DNA from: JANRKT01 sp033763355
GTDB taxonomy: Bacteria > Bacteroidota > Bacteroidia > Chitinophagales > Chitinophagaceae
Direction of reading: 5' to 3'
Length of the DNA: 45,048 nucleotides
Assembly (NCBI GenBank): GCA_033763355.1
Contig: JANRKT010000239.1
Location: 1-45,048, forward strand
The notes beneath the pieces are model-generated. The model worked only from the letters and a program-made list of their open reading frames with translations, did not search any database and was not told the origin of the DNA. Made by a program: the position numbers and the translations under genes. Positions 32,239 through 40,843 of the stretch are shown one piece after another. Every line of letters starts with the position of its first letter. Within the stretch, counting starts at the first letter, position 1.

Positions 32239-32688
32239 ATGTCAACCAACAGTGTATCACTGCACAGAGTGCTGAAAACAACTCCCGAAAAAGTTTACCG
32301 GGCTTTTACTGACGCCAATGCCATGGCATCATGGCTTCCTCCGTATGGTTTTCTTTGCCTGGTGCATAACATGGATGCGAAAGTTGGCGGGAGTTACAAA
32401 ATGTCCTTTATCAATTTTTCTACCGGCAACGGGCATTCTTTCGGCGGAAAATTTTTGGAACTCAAACCAAATGAATTTTTAAAGTACACCGATGCATTTG
32501 ATGACCCGAATTTGCCCGGCGAAATGATCACTTCAGTCTGGCTTGCAAAAGTTTCTGGCGGCACCGAAATGAAAGTAACACAGGAAGGCATTCCCGCCAT
32601 TATCCCAACAGATATGTGTTACCTGGGATGGCAGGAATCATTGGAAAAATTAAAAAAACTGGTTGAACCTGAAATTCCGGATATGTAA
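32239..32688 (+). CDS. SRPBCC / AHSA1-family protein, second copy
   Basis: 149 residues. SVSLHRVLKTTPEKVYRAFT, DANAMASWLPPYGFLC, MDAKVGGSYKMSF and the C-terminal GWQESLEKLKKLVEPEIPD follow the AHSA1 pattern. It differs clearly from the protein at 28837, so the two are not recent duplicates. It starts 50 bp after the VOC gene and ends the run of small enzymes before the housekeeping gene fumC. No ArsR partner lies next to it. Confidence 0.87.
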   Translation: MSTNSVSLHRVLKTTPEKVYRAFTDANAMASWLPPYGFLCLVHNMDAKVGGSYKMSFINFSTGNGHSFGGKFLELKPNEFLKYTDAFDDPNLPGEMITSVWLAKVSGGTEMKVTQEGIPAIIPTDMCYLGWQESLEKLKKLVEPEIPDM

Positions 32689-32793
32689 ATTTCTATAAGC
32701 TGCAAACCTCTGCTTCGTGTGAAACCAACCACAGGATGTAAAAACCTGCTGCAACACACCACCATAATCATACTGGTAAATCCTTTTCTTACC

Positions 32794-32801
32794 TACCTTT
32801 G
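32794..32801 (+). promoter_or_regulatory. -7 box of fumC
   Basis: TACCTTTG, exact TAnnTTTG, 20 bp before the fumC ATG. The -33 element is weak. Confidence 0.5.
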
Positions 32802-32821
32802 GCGCTCAAAAAAAAGCACAA

Positions 32822-34219
32822 ATGGAATACAGGATTGAAAAAGATACCATGGGTGAGGTAAAGGTTCCCGTGGATGCCTATTATGGTGCCCAGACCCAGA
32901 GAAGTATTGACAATTTTAAAATTGCACAGGACATCAACAGGATGCCCAAAGAAATCATCCGTGCATTTGCATACCTGAAAAAAGCTGCTGCCCTCACCAA
33001 TTTTGAAGCCGGTGTTTTGTCAAAAGAAAAATGTGAGATGATTGGTAAAGTATGCGATGAAATCCTTTCAGGAAAATTAGATGACTGTTTTCCCCTGGTA
33101 GTGTGGCAAACTGGCAGCGGCACACAAAGCAATATGAATGTAAACGAAGTGGTTGCATACCGCGGCCATGTATTAAATGGCGGCAACCTTTCAGACAAGG
33201 AAAAATTCCTACACCCCAATGATGATGTAAACAAATCACAGTCATCCAACGATACCTTTCCCACTGCAATGCATATAGCTGCATATAAAATTCTTCTTGA
33301 AACCACCATTCCGGGAATAGAAAAACTCCGGGATACACTGGCTGCAAAAAGCAAACAGTTCATGAAAGTGGTGAAGATTGGCCGCACCCATTTCATGGAT
33401 GCCACACCGCTTACACTCGGCCAGGAATTCAGCGGCTATGTTTCACAGCTTGATCATGGCCTTAGGGCAATCAAAAATACATTGCCCCATTTAAGTGAAC
33501 TGGCCCTGGGTGGCACAGCAGTAGGAACGGGCATTAATACCCCTGCCGGTTATTCAGAAAATGTGGCAAAGCATATTGCAAAGCTCACCGGGTTACCTTT
33601 TGTAACAGCGGAAAATAAATTTGAGGCCCTTGCAGCACATGATGCCATTGTTGAAGCCCACGGCGCTTTAAAAACAGTTGCGGTAAGTTTAATGAAAATT
33701 GCCAACGACATCCGCATGTTATCTTCTGGCCCGCGCAGCGGCATAGGCGAAATTTTTATTCCAGACAATGAACCCGGTTCTTCCATCATGCCAGGCAAGG
33801 TTAACCCTACACAATGCGAAGCGCTAACCATGATTGCAGCACAGGTATTAGGCAATGATGTGGCCATTAACGTTGGCGGCGCCACCGGCCATTTTGAACT
33901 GAATGTTTTTAAGCCGGTGATGATCTACAATTTCCTGCACAGCGCAAGGCTGATAGGCGATGGCTGCATATCATTTAATGATAAATGCGCCGCAGGTATC
34001 GAACCCATTGAGGCCAATATTAAAAAGCATGTTGACAATTCACTTATGCTCGTAACCTCCCTCAATACCAAAATCGGTTATTATAAAGCGGCAGAAATTG
34101 CACAGAAAGCTCATAAAGAAGGAACTACCCTTAAAGAAATGGCGGTAAAGCTGGGATATGTTACACCTGAGCAGTTTGATGAGTGGGTGGTGCCGGGGAA
34201 TATGGTAGGGAAAATATGA
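32822..34219 (+). CDS. fumC: Class II fumarate hydratase
   Basis: 465 residues, normal length for FumC. It interconverts fumarate and L-malate in the citric acid cycle and needs no iron-sulfur cluster. The signature GSSIMPGKVNPTQCEA (about 317-332) is complete, with TGSGTQSNMNVNEV (about 98-111), NDDVNKSQSSNDTFPTAMH and GRTHFMDATPLTLGQEFSGY supplying the remaining active-site segments. It is preceded by its own -7 box and followed by a terminator, so monocistronic. Confidence 0.96.
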   Translation: MEYRIEKDTMGEVKVPVDAYYGAQTQRSIDNFKIAQDINRMPKEIIRAFAYLKKAAALTNFEAGVLSKEKCEMIGKVCDEILSGKLDDCFPLVVWQTGSGTQSNMNVNEVVAYRGHVLNGGNLSDKEKFLHPNDDVNKSQSSNDTFPTAMHIAAYKILLETTIPGIEKLRDTLAAKSKQFMKVVKIGRTHFMDATPLTLGQEFSGYVSQLDHGLRAIKNTLPHLSELALGGTAVGTGINTPAGYSENVAKHIAKLTGLPFVTAENKFEALAAHDAIVEAHGALKTVAVSLMKIANDIRMLSSGPRSGIGEIFIPDNEPGSSIMPGKVNPTQCEALTMIAAQVLGNDVAINVGGATGHFELNVFKPVMIYNFLHSARLIGDGCISFNDKCAAGIEPIEANIKKHVDNSLMLVTSLNTKIGYYKAAEIAQKAHKEGTTLKEMAVKLGYVTPEQFDEWVVPGNMVGKI

Positions 34220-34249
34220 TTTAAAAGTCAGGACTGATAATCAGCGGGA

Positions 34250-34281
34250 AGCATCCGCCATACGGGTGCTTTTTGTTTTTA
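34250..34281 (+). terminator. Intrinsic terminator of fumC
   Basis: An 8-bp stem with one T-G pair (AGCATCCG 34250-34257, CGGGTGCT 34263-34270) and a 5-nt loop, then TTTTGTTTTT. Confidence 0.8.
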
Positions 34282-34336
34282 TCAAGACTAAACCGCATAT
34301 CCGGCCGTTTTTAATATTACAAACACCCCGAACCCC

Positions 34337-34537
34337 ATGAAATTCGTGCCTAACTACAACCGTAAACCGGATGATGGCGAACCTCACAGCCATCTTAGTA
34401 TAGTAAAACCCGGCCCCGAAGAAGAAAACCAGCAGCAGGATGCTGTGGATATATTCCTCAGTAAAAAGGAAAGTGAAAAGAAGGATAATGATACTGAACC
34501 CATTGACGACCCTGACTGGTTTGGTAATTACGAATAA
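34337..34537 (+). CDS. Small acidic protein of unknown function
   Basis: 66 residues, very rich in Asp and Glu. No signal peptide. MKFVPNYNRKPDDGEPHSHL is followed by GPEEENQQQDAVDIFLSKKE and ends EPIDDPDWFGNYE. The closing DDPDWF(G/.)NYE motif looks conserved in kind. Short, soluble and probably disordered. It sits between two terminators, so it has its own transcript. Function unknown. Confidence 0.6.
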   Translation: MKFVPNYNRKPDDGEPHSHLSIVKPGPEEENQQQDAVDIFLSKKESEKKDNDTEPIDDPDWFGNYE

Positions 34538-34576
34538 CAATCACCGGTTCTCTCAACTCCTCAGCAAATAAAGAAA

Positions 34577-34606
34577 CATCCCGCCAAGGCGGGATGCTTT
34601 CTTTTT
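34577..34606 (+). terminator. Intrinsic terminator after the small acidic gene
   Basis: CATCCCGCC-AA-GGCGGGATG (34577-34596), a 9-bp perfect stem, then CTTTCTTTTT. The ATCCCGCC/GGCGGGAT arms are shared in kind with the palindromic elements at 24541 and 30902. Confidence 0.75.
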
Positions 34607-34675
34607 CAAACCAACTACAACTTGAGAAAAAAGATGTTGACGTTATACAACGGCGAAGCAAAAAGTTTTATTGAT

Positions 34676-36445
34676 TTACTGTATCACTATTTTTTCAGTC
34701 TTCAGGTCAAGCCCGTTTCCGTTCAGCAGCTTCAGCACATACACCCCTTTATTCAGCCCCTCCACATTTACAGCAAAGTTTTTTGCAATTGAATTGCCGG
34801 ATAAAACCAGTTTACCCGTTATATCAAATAACCGGTACTCAACAGGCCTTGTAAAAATTCCTTCTGATACATTTATCCTGATGAACCTGGTTGCAGGGTT
34901 AGGGTAAACACTTATCGAATAGTTTCTTATTGTGTTTCCTGTTCCGGGTTTATCGCCAAGGGCAAGTGTTCCGCCTATATAAGTGTATTCAAGAATTGAA
35001 CCTGGATTAGCAAGGCTTGTGGTGCCACTGCCTGCTGTGGGCCCCGATGTGGTCCCAATACTGTCTGTTATTAGATATATTTTTAAACCGCTTGCATTCA
35101 TAGCAATGTCCCTGTAACGGTTTGTTGTTCTGAAATAAGGAATAGAATCTCCAACAATACTATCCATAGGTGCATCTAATTTATAGCGCAACATAACCCC
35201 TCTTTTCAGAGTTGTTACGAGTAATGAGGGATACCAGCCTGGGATACCAGCTCCAGAATTAAGATTGTAAAAATCTATACTGGAAGCAGCAATAGTAGGG
35301 TATTTCATCATGTTGTTTGTAGCGGCAGCATCACAAGCGGATATGGGCAATGGGGTACAAACAGTATACAAGGATTTTAATGGGGGCTGAAAATTGGTAA
35401 GTATTGTATCATTTTCGTCCCTGACCATGGCTCCTGGTGGAACATTGTCTTCGTCATAAGTAGTGGATCCACATTGTGAAGAAGTTGCCCAGATGATATA
35501 TTGATAATTAGTGTTATCAAGGTCACCTGAGATATATGGCCAGCCATAATTCTTTCCGCTTTCAATAACATTGATTTCATCATCGGTCCTCGGCCCCTGT
35601 TCACTGCTAAACAATTTACCACCTGGTGTAAGAGTGGGGTAAGTAGCGCCATTGTTTGCATTCTTCTGCCAAACCAGCCCCTGGGGGTTGCGGTGGCCAA
35701 TTGAAAATATATGGCTTTGTACACCAGCAAATGAGGGATTGTCAGAAGGTATTGAACCATCAAAATTTATCCGCAATATTTTTCCTGAGTACCTTGAATA
35801 ATTATTGGAACTGATATCAGCGCCGGATGGCAGTTTTTGTGAACGTATCTCATTGCAGCGGTTACCGAATTGATTATAGCCCATATCACCGCATGAATAA
35901 TACAGCTTATTATCTCCCCCGATAATTAACCTCCCTGAACTGTGATCATTATTGGCAGGTATCCCCTGTATCAAAATGGTTTCGCCGCTTAATGAAGGGC
36001 TGCCGCCCCCATTGTACCTGAACCTTGAAATGCGGAGGTTGCCTGCGGCATATGTATAGGCGATGAATATGGAATCCTGACCGGTGCCCAGTGAGAAATT
36101 GGGGTGTAGGGCCATTCCCATCATTCCGTCCTGGCCAACACTTGTCGCCCAGCCACCACCATTCCGTGAAACAGTTACATAAGTATTCGATGTATGATCA
36201 AGTATAATTTGACGGATACCAGTTGTAGGGTTCACACGAATTACTCTTCCTATCTTTTCTGTAATGTAAAGGTAATTGTCAGGGCCGTAAAGAATTTCGT
36301 AAGGATGGGCCAGCCTGTAATCATTACCGGTTCCGGAAGGCAAAATATTTATTTCAACAGGGCCTGTGAAAGGTTCGCCCTGTGAAAATATTTTACAAAA
36401 AGGGATAAGTAAGAAAATCAAAACAGAAATGAGGATTCTGGCCAT
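34676..36445 (-). CDS. PQQ-type sugar dehydrogenase with T9SS sorting domain
   Basis: 589 residues. Signal peptide about 1-21 (hydrophobic ILISVLIFLLIPFCKIFS). The six-bladed propeller of the glucose/sorbosone dehydrogenase family follows: LAHPYEILYGPDNYLYITEK, GMMGMALHPNF, NDHSSGRLIIGGDNKLYYSC (its His is the candidate catalytic base), GKILRINFDGSIPSDNP, SIGHRNPQGLVW, and DEINVIESGKNYGWPYISGD. The last 80 or so residues are a type A sorting domain (YSISVYPNPATRFIRINV, GLNKGVYVLKLLNG). It is predicted to be exported through T9SS and to oxidise sugars at the surface. Sugar specificity is not deducible. Convergent with the small acidic gene. Confidence 0.88.
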   Translation of the reverse strand: MARILISVLIFLLIPFCKIFSQGEPFTGPVEINILPSGTGNDYRLAHPYEILYGPDNYLYITEKIGRVIRVNPTTGIRQIILDHTSNTYVTVSRNGGGWATSVGQDGMMGMALHPNFSLGTGQDSIFIAYTYAAGNLRISRFRYNGGGSPSLSGETILIQGIPANNDHSSGRLIIGGDNKLYYSCGDMGYNQFGNRCNEIRSQKLPSGADISSNNYSRYSGKILRINFDGSIPSDNPSFAGVQSHIFSIGHRNPQGLVWQKNANNGATYPTLTPGGKLFSSEQGPRTDDEINVIESGKNYGWPYISGDLDNTNYQYIIWATSSQCGSTTYDEDNVPPGAMVRDENDTILTNFQPPLKSLYTVCTPLPISACDAAATNNMMKYPTIAASSIDFYNLNSGAGIPGWYPSLLVTTLKRGVMLRYKLDAPMDSIVGDSIPYFRTTNRYRDIAMNASGLKIYLITDSIGTTSGPTAGSGTTSLANPGSILEYTYIGGTLALGDKPGTGNTIRNYSISVYPNPATRFIRINVSEGIFTRPVEYRLFDITGKLVLSGNSIAKNFAVNVEGLNKGVYVLKLLNGNGLDLKTEKIVIQ

Positions 36446-36833
36446 TTTCTAAGGGATTTGGATTATACGGATATACTTAAACGGGCAATGAACACTTAAT
36501 GTTGTGATTTATTGTTGCAATAAAACACAATAAAAACACAACAGCGTATGATAAACAAAATCATTGGCAAATGCTATTGAATTTCAGCAGAAATGAAGCT
36601 TTTACCAAAAAGAATAACTATCCGGGCAACATCTTTTACATTGCTTTGCTCTTATCAATAAGGCTGACAGATTTAAGCATATGAAAAACAATGCAGGAAA
36701 AATACGAAAAGCCCGAACCGATGATAAGAAGAAATACAGGATGATATTTTGTAAAAATACGATTGCAGGGGCGGCAGTGCAGTATTAATTTTATTACCAA
36801 ATCCGGTACCATTGAAAACAAAAATCCAACCGA
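36446..36833. other. Divergent intergenic region between two T9SS cargo genes
   Basis: 388 bp. A minus-strand frame at 36636-36893 overlaps the start of the next gene and looks accidental. No TAnnTTTG is clear for either neighbour. I see an A/T-rich stretch with runs like AACACAATAAAAACACAACA near 36525 but no other structure. Confidence 0.4.
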
Positions 36834-39110
36834 ATGAAAATACATATACACATCAAATTCTTTATTTGCTTCGCGGCACTTATTTTTTACCATCTTCTTG
36901 CGAAAGCACAGAACATTGATTTTGGCAAAAGCTACATCAATGTAACAAAGGGTACAAACGGTGGTACCATTGAACCCGGTGATACACTTGAAATACGTGC
37001 AGCATTTGTGGTCCGCTCAGGCACATACGACAGTTGTGCATATTATGATGTTATTCCCACAGGTACAACTTATATTGCCAATACCATCCGCGTATTAACA
37101 AACGAAGGAAAGATTTACAAACAGTTTACAGATGCACAATGGGATGACCAGGGCTGGAGGACCGGAAGCAACATCAGAATTAATTTAGGTTATAATCCTG
37201 CCGCTGTACCCGCTACTGCTTACCGCAGGGGAAGGGTAAGAAATACTCACCGTCCTTCATTTTATGGCGGTACATGTATTATGATTGCTTCATTCCGTGT
37301 ACGTGTTACTGCAGCGTTGGGAAGCATCATCAGCACCGGTGGCGGTTCAATGACGTATAAGAGCGGCGCTGCTGCTATTCAAACTTTTACTTTTCCTGCC
37401 AATAGTTTAGCAGTTTATACCAACATTGGCATGTGCCCCAACTTAGTTGGTGTAAACGCACTTGGTACAGAGTCAAACGGCACATTCGGTGGCGGTAAAC
37501 CGCGTTACAGGGGCACATCGGCAAATGTGCCACCGAGTTACACCTACAATATATTCACAACCAACATGCCTAATGACTACTATTATGGTATTGCCAACAA
37601 TACCAGTGTGGTTACAGCATATACCACTTCCAATGCATGGATGAAACCTGATCCTGACCCGGATGGTGCAGGCCCGTTAACCACGCACAGGGTATTTACC
37701 GTGTGGGATATTATAGGAGACCATACCGGCGCTGTATCACCAACTTTGGGCAACCCCGCTGCTGATACAATAAACAATAATAACGGTGGCTATATGCTGG
37801 TGATTAATGCCAGTTACCGTATAGACTCTGCTTTTCAGCAAACCATTTCAGGCTTATGCCCCAATACATACTATGAAATTTCATGCTGGATGAGGAATAT
37901 CTGTTCACGATGCGGCTGCGACTCAGCAGGGCGTGGCGCAGGCACTGCAGGATATATTCCCACAGCGCCGGGTGATTCATCAGGCGTATATCCCAATCTT
38001 ACTTTCGAAGTCGATGGTATAGATTATTATACCAGCGGTAACATACTTTATAACGGGCAATGGATAAGAAAAGGCTTTACTTTTCTTACCGGCGCTGCGC
38101 AAACAAGCTTTACATTAAAGTTTTTTAATAATGCCCCAGGTGGTGGTGGCAACGACTGGGCGTTGGATGATATTTCAGTTGCAACATGTTATCCCAATCT
38201 TGCCGTTACACCTTCGCCAGTGTTTACGGGATGCTCGGGTAACCTTGTGAATTTTGGCGCCGTTGTACGTTCGTTTTTCAATAACTACACGCAATACAAA
38301 TGGCAAAGAAGCACCAACGGCGGATCAAGCTGGAGCGATGTTGCTGTTAGCGGTACAGGATCCCCTGTGCTTACAGGCGGGCAGTATGAATACACAGTAA
38401 ATTATCCCCCGTTTATCGGCAACATGTCAGACAGCGGTAACAAATACCGGCTTGTTGTGGCAACTACTGTTCCCAATCTTAATGATGCCAACTGCAGCTT
38501 TGTAAGCGCAACCGATATTACAACACTCAATATTATTGACTGCGCCATCCTGCCGGTACAACTGGTATCTTGGGACGGGCAACTGAAAAACAACCTTGCA
38601 GAACTTAAATGGATAACCAATGACGAACAGGAACCAATCACTTATGTGGTGGAAAAAAGTACTGATGGTACTTCTTTCTCTCCGGTAGGCATAGTGCCCG
38701 GAACATTCGGGCAGGGCCAGGGGGGCTCATCAGTTTATACACTTACAGACCCGATACCTGTATCCGGCCTTACTTATTACAGGCTTAAGATTGTTTCAGG
38801 AGGAGGTAATGATACACGTTACAGTGAGGTGATATTACTGAGCAACAACAAACTGAACTTTGAAGTGAAATCAGTTATCAATCCTTTCCGCGACAACATC
38901 AGGGTTGACCTGTATGCACCGGAAGACGGGCCTGTTGAGTTTAAACTGTTTGACATTTATGGTAAAATAGTAGCCGTAAAAAAGGGTTCTGTTGAGAAAG
39001 GATTTACAACCTATACACTCGACGGAGTGGGTAATTTAAGCAAAGGCGTTTACAACCTTAACATACGTTTCAAAAACCAGCAGTTCAACAAAAAGATCGT
39101 AAAGCAATAA
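36834..39110 (+). CDS. Large T9SS-sorted surface protein, adhesin-like
   Basis: 758 residues with signal peptide about 1-25 (ICFAALIFYHLLAKAQ). A repeat-like N-terminal region (GTIEPGDTLEIRAAFVVRSG ... YYDVIPTGTTYIANTIRV) resembles DUF11-type stalk domains. In the middle a cysteine-dense loop, CSRCGCDSAGRGAG, precedes WIRKGFTFLTGAAQTSFTLK and WALDDISVATC, which fits a jelly-roll carbohydrate-binding-like module. A fibronectin-like module and a type A sorting domain (VKSVINPFRDNIRVDLYA ... NLSKGVYNLNIRF) close it. Likely a surface adhesin; the ligand is unknown. Confidence 0.8.
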   Translation: MKIHIHIKFFICFAALIFYHLLAKAQNIDFGKSYINVTKGTNGGTIEPGDTLEIRAAFVVRSGTYDSCAYYDVIPTGTTYIANTIRVLTNEGKIYKQFTDAQWDDQGWRTGSNIRINLGYNPAAVPATAYRRGRVRNTHRPSFYGGTCIMIASFRVRVTAALGSIISTGGGSMTYKSGAAAIQTFTFPANSLAVYTNIGMCPNLVGVNALGTESNGTFGGGKPRYRGTSANVPPSYTYNIFTTNMPNDYYYGIANNTSVVTAYTTSNAWMKPDPDPDGAGPLTTHRVFTVWDIIGDHTGAVSPTLGNPAADTINNNNGGYMLVINASYRIDSAFQQTISGLCPNTYYEISCWMRNICSRCGCDSAGRGAGTAGYIPTAPGDSSGVYPNLTFEVDGIDYYTSGNILYNGQWIRKGFTFLTGAAQTSFTLKFFNNAPGGGGNDWALDDISVATCYPNLAVTPSPVFTGCSGNLVNFGAVVRSFFNNYTQYKWQRSTNGGSSWSDVAVSGTGSPVLTGGQYEYTVNYPPFIGNMSDSGNKYRLVVATTVPNLNDANCSFVSATDITTLNIIDCAILPVQLVSWDGQLKNNLAELKWITNDEQEPITYVVEKSTDGTSFSPVGIVPGTFGQGQGGSSVYTLTDPIPVSGLTYYRLKIVSGGGNDTRYSEVILLSNNKLNFEVKSVINPFRDNIRVDLYAPEDGPVEFKLFDIYGKIVAVKKGSVEKGFTTYTLDGVGNLSKGVYNLNIRFKNQQFNKKIVKQ

Positions 39111-39267
39111 ATGATTTGTCGGGCTGCCTCACATTTTTATATCACGCAAGTACTAACCCAACAGGATGATTACAACCTGGTGTACCTGCGGTCATGCTAA
39201 GGCATGGCTATTTAATCCATACCCCGAAAAACAAAGTTGAAGGAACCACAAGTGCCTCACAACTTTG
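39111..39267 (+). ncRNA. Candidate structured RNA or 3' UTR, downstream of the T9SS adhesin gene
   Basis: 157 nt between the stop codon and a strong terminator contain a row of stems. CAGG/CCTG lies near 39170. CATGC-TAAG-GCATG is at 39192-39206 or so. A 9-bp ACAAAGTTG (39231-39239) pairs with CAACTTTGT (39260-39268). No reading frame is evident. It may be a 3'-derived small RNA, or an mRNA tail. No independent promoter was identified. Confidence 0.35.
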
Positions 39268-39300
39268 TAAAAGCCCCCTCGGAAACAGGGGGCTTTCTAA
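39268..39300. terminator. Bidirectional intrinsic terminator between convergent genes
   Basis: A 10-bp perfect stem (AAAGCCCCCT 39270-39279, AGGGGGCTTT 39287-39296). Plus-strand tail TTTCT; the minus-strand tail TTTTAC may end the lspA operon. Confidence 0.75.
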
Positions 39301-39346
39301 TTGTCTGAACCGGGATTTAAAGGATTAAAATGATTATAGCAGACTC

Positions 39347-40090
39347 TTATCTTCTTACAGCTCCGTATAAAAATCCCGCTACAATCAGCGTATTCATTAC
39401 ATCTAAAAACTTAGAGTGGTTAGAATCCCCCATTTTATCAAAAAAATAATCCGGGTTTCCGTATTTTATAAGCTTATATCTTTTCTTATCAGCAATCTCA
39501 AGACAATATGATACTCCATCAAGAAAGCCTAATTCAGGCGGCATATTAATTTCAGATTGTGAGGGAAGAAGCCAGATACTATCAATTTTAAATTCAGGAA
39601 ATGAATCCTTCCACTCCCGGTCGCTTATACAGATACTTTGGGCAGAAGCACTATCAACTATTGGTTGAGTAAACGGATCCCATTTTTTATTGTAGGGCTT
39701 ATCATAATCTTGATCACGGAGATATATAAGGCTATGTGAAATATGCCATAGCGAATCTTTCAATTTAAAAATGTACAACTCATCTCTCGAGAAAAATGAT
39801 TCATATTTCCACAACCTTAACTCAATACTATCGGCACCTTTACTTATTTCTCTAAGGTTTATTTGTTGGGAAACTTTATTGTTGTGAATGAATGTTAAAT
39901 GATCCCCCGTGGCCGCTCTGTTTCCGGTTGTGTCTGCAATTATTACAGCAATCTCACTTGCCTCGTGTTTCTCCTGAAAATTGTTTTTACAGGAACAACC
40001 TGAAAGAAAGAGTAAATATATAACTGCGTAATACTTCAATTTTATATGGAAATTGCTGTAAAACCACTTATAACACCTGCACCTCATCAT
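39347..40090 (-). CDS. Lipoprotein of unknown function overlapping lspA
   Basis: 247 residues. A long basic N-terminus (MMRCRCYKWFYSNFHIKLKY) leads to the signal core AVIYLLFLSGC with lipobox LSGC at residue 32. The mature part starts SCKNNFQEKH and has mixed beta segments; a hydrophobic C-terminal helix (LDVMNTLIVAGFLYGAV) may contact a membrane. No domain is recognised. Its start overlaps the 3' end of lspA by 23 bp, so translation is probably coupled to the peptidase that matures it. The cysteine-rich extreme N-terminus may be an artefact of start choice. Confidence 0.6.
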   Translation of the reverse strand: MMRCRCYKWFYSNFHIKLKYYAVIYLLFLSGCSCKNNFQEKHEASEIAVIIADTTGNRAATGDHLTFIHNNKVSQQINLREISKGADSIELRLWKYESFFSRDELYIFKLKDSLWHISHSLIYLRDQDYDKPYNKKWDPFTQPIVDSASAQSICISDREWKDSFPEFKIDSIWLLPSQSEINMPPELGFLDGVSYCLEIADKKRYKLIKYGNPDYFFDKMGDSNHSKFLDVMNTLIVAGFLYGAVRR

Positions 40091-40760
40091 TTACCTTACT
40101 GTTGGTTTCAACAGTGGGGTGAAATGCTTCTTCTTTTTTTCTGAAGAACCTGCGCTGGAAAAGAATGATGGTGATTACACCGGCGGAAATGGAAGCATCT
40201 GCAATATTAAAAACCGGCCTGAAGAATTCAAACGATTCACCTCCCCATAAGGGGAACCATTCGGGGAAACGGGCATCTGTAATGATGGGGAAGTAGAGCA
40301 TGTCAACCACTTTGCCGTGTAAAAAACCGGCATAACCTGTATTAAAACCTTTTTGTGTAGCGGCATGGGCTATGTTCTGCATGTAGGGGTCGCTGTGCTC
40401 AAAAAACATCCCGTAAAACATGCTGTCAATAAGGTTGCCGATGGCGCCGGCATAAATAAGTGTGGCGCAAACGATGAAACCAATATGGTATTTCTTGCGC
40501 ACAATATGCCAGATGTAATAGGTGCCGAATACTACGGCAAACAGCCTGAACAGGGTTAAAGCCATCTTGCCCCACTCACCCCCCAGTTTCCAGCCATAGG
40601 CCATTCCCTCATTTTCTATAAAATGCATCCTGAACCAGCTTACGCCGCTGATCACCTCATGCTCTTCGCCAAGATAGTAATGCGTTTTAATGTAAATCTT
40701 CAATGCCTGGTCTAAAATCAGCACCAACAGGGTCAAAAAGAAGGCGTACCGTAATTTCAC
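40068..40760 (-). CDS. lspA: Lipoprotein signal peptidase (signal peptidase II)
   Basis: 230 residues, longer than the usual 160-170 because of an extended loop (about 113-170) common in Bacteroidota. It cleaves prolipoprotein signal peptides after lipid attachment, in the inner membrane. The catalytic aspartates are D112 in GAIGNLIDS and D188 in VFNIADASIS; D17 and IENEGMAYG (about 48-56) are also conserved. Four membrane helices are visible. It starts with GTG at 40760, supported by a perfect -7 box 18 bp upstream. Confidence 0.93.
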   Translation of the reverse strand: MKLRYAFFLTLLVLILDQALKIYIKTHYYLGEEHEVISGVSWFRMHFIENEGMAYGWKLGGEWGKMALTLFRLFAVVFGTYYIWHIVRKKYHIGFIVCATLIYAGAIGNLIDSMFYGMFFEHSDPYMQNIAHAATQKGFNTGYAGFLHGKVVDMLYFPIITDARFPEWFPLWGGESFEFFRPVFNIADASISAGVITIILFQRRFFRKKEEAFHPTVETNSKVNDEVQVL

Positions 40761-40778
40761 TATGCGATGTTTAAACTA

Positions 40779-40786
40779 CAAATATA
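40779..40786 (-). promoter_or_regulatory. -7 box of lspA
   Basis: On the minus strand TATATTTG, an exact TAnnTTTG. The predicted start lies about 13 nt before the GTG start, supporting that start codon. No clear -33 element. Confidence 0.5.
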
Positions 40787-40843
40787 ACAGTTACTAAAAA
40801 GCGGGAAGGATAAAATTTATTGTATCTGCGTTAAAATAGCGCC

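Noticed and set aside
21593..32700. Integron-like cassette array with attC sites
   Set aside because: Cargo is separated by repeats, but I find no integrase and no attC-type core sites (RYYYAAC/GTTRRRY pairs). The repeats are gene fragments in direct orientation, not imperfect palindromes of the attC kind.
36636..36893. 85-codon minus-strand frame between two T9SS genes
   Set aside because: Its 5' end overlaps the signal-peptide region of the next gene by 60 bp and its composition looks random.
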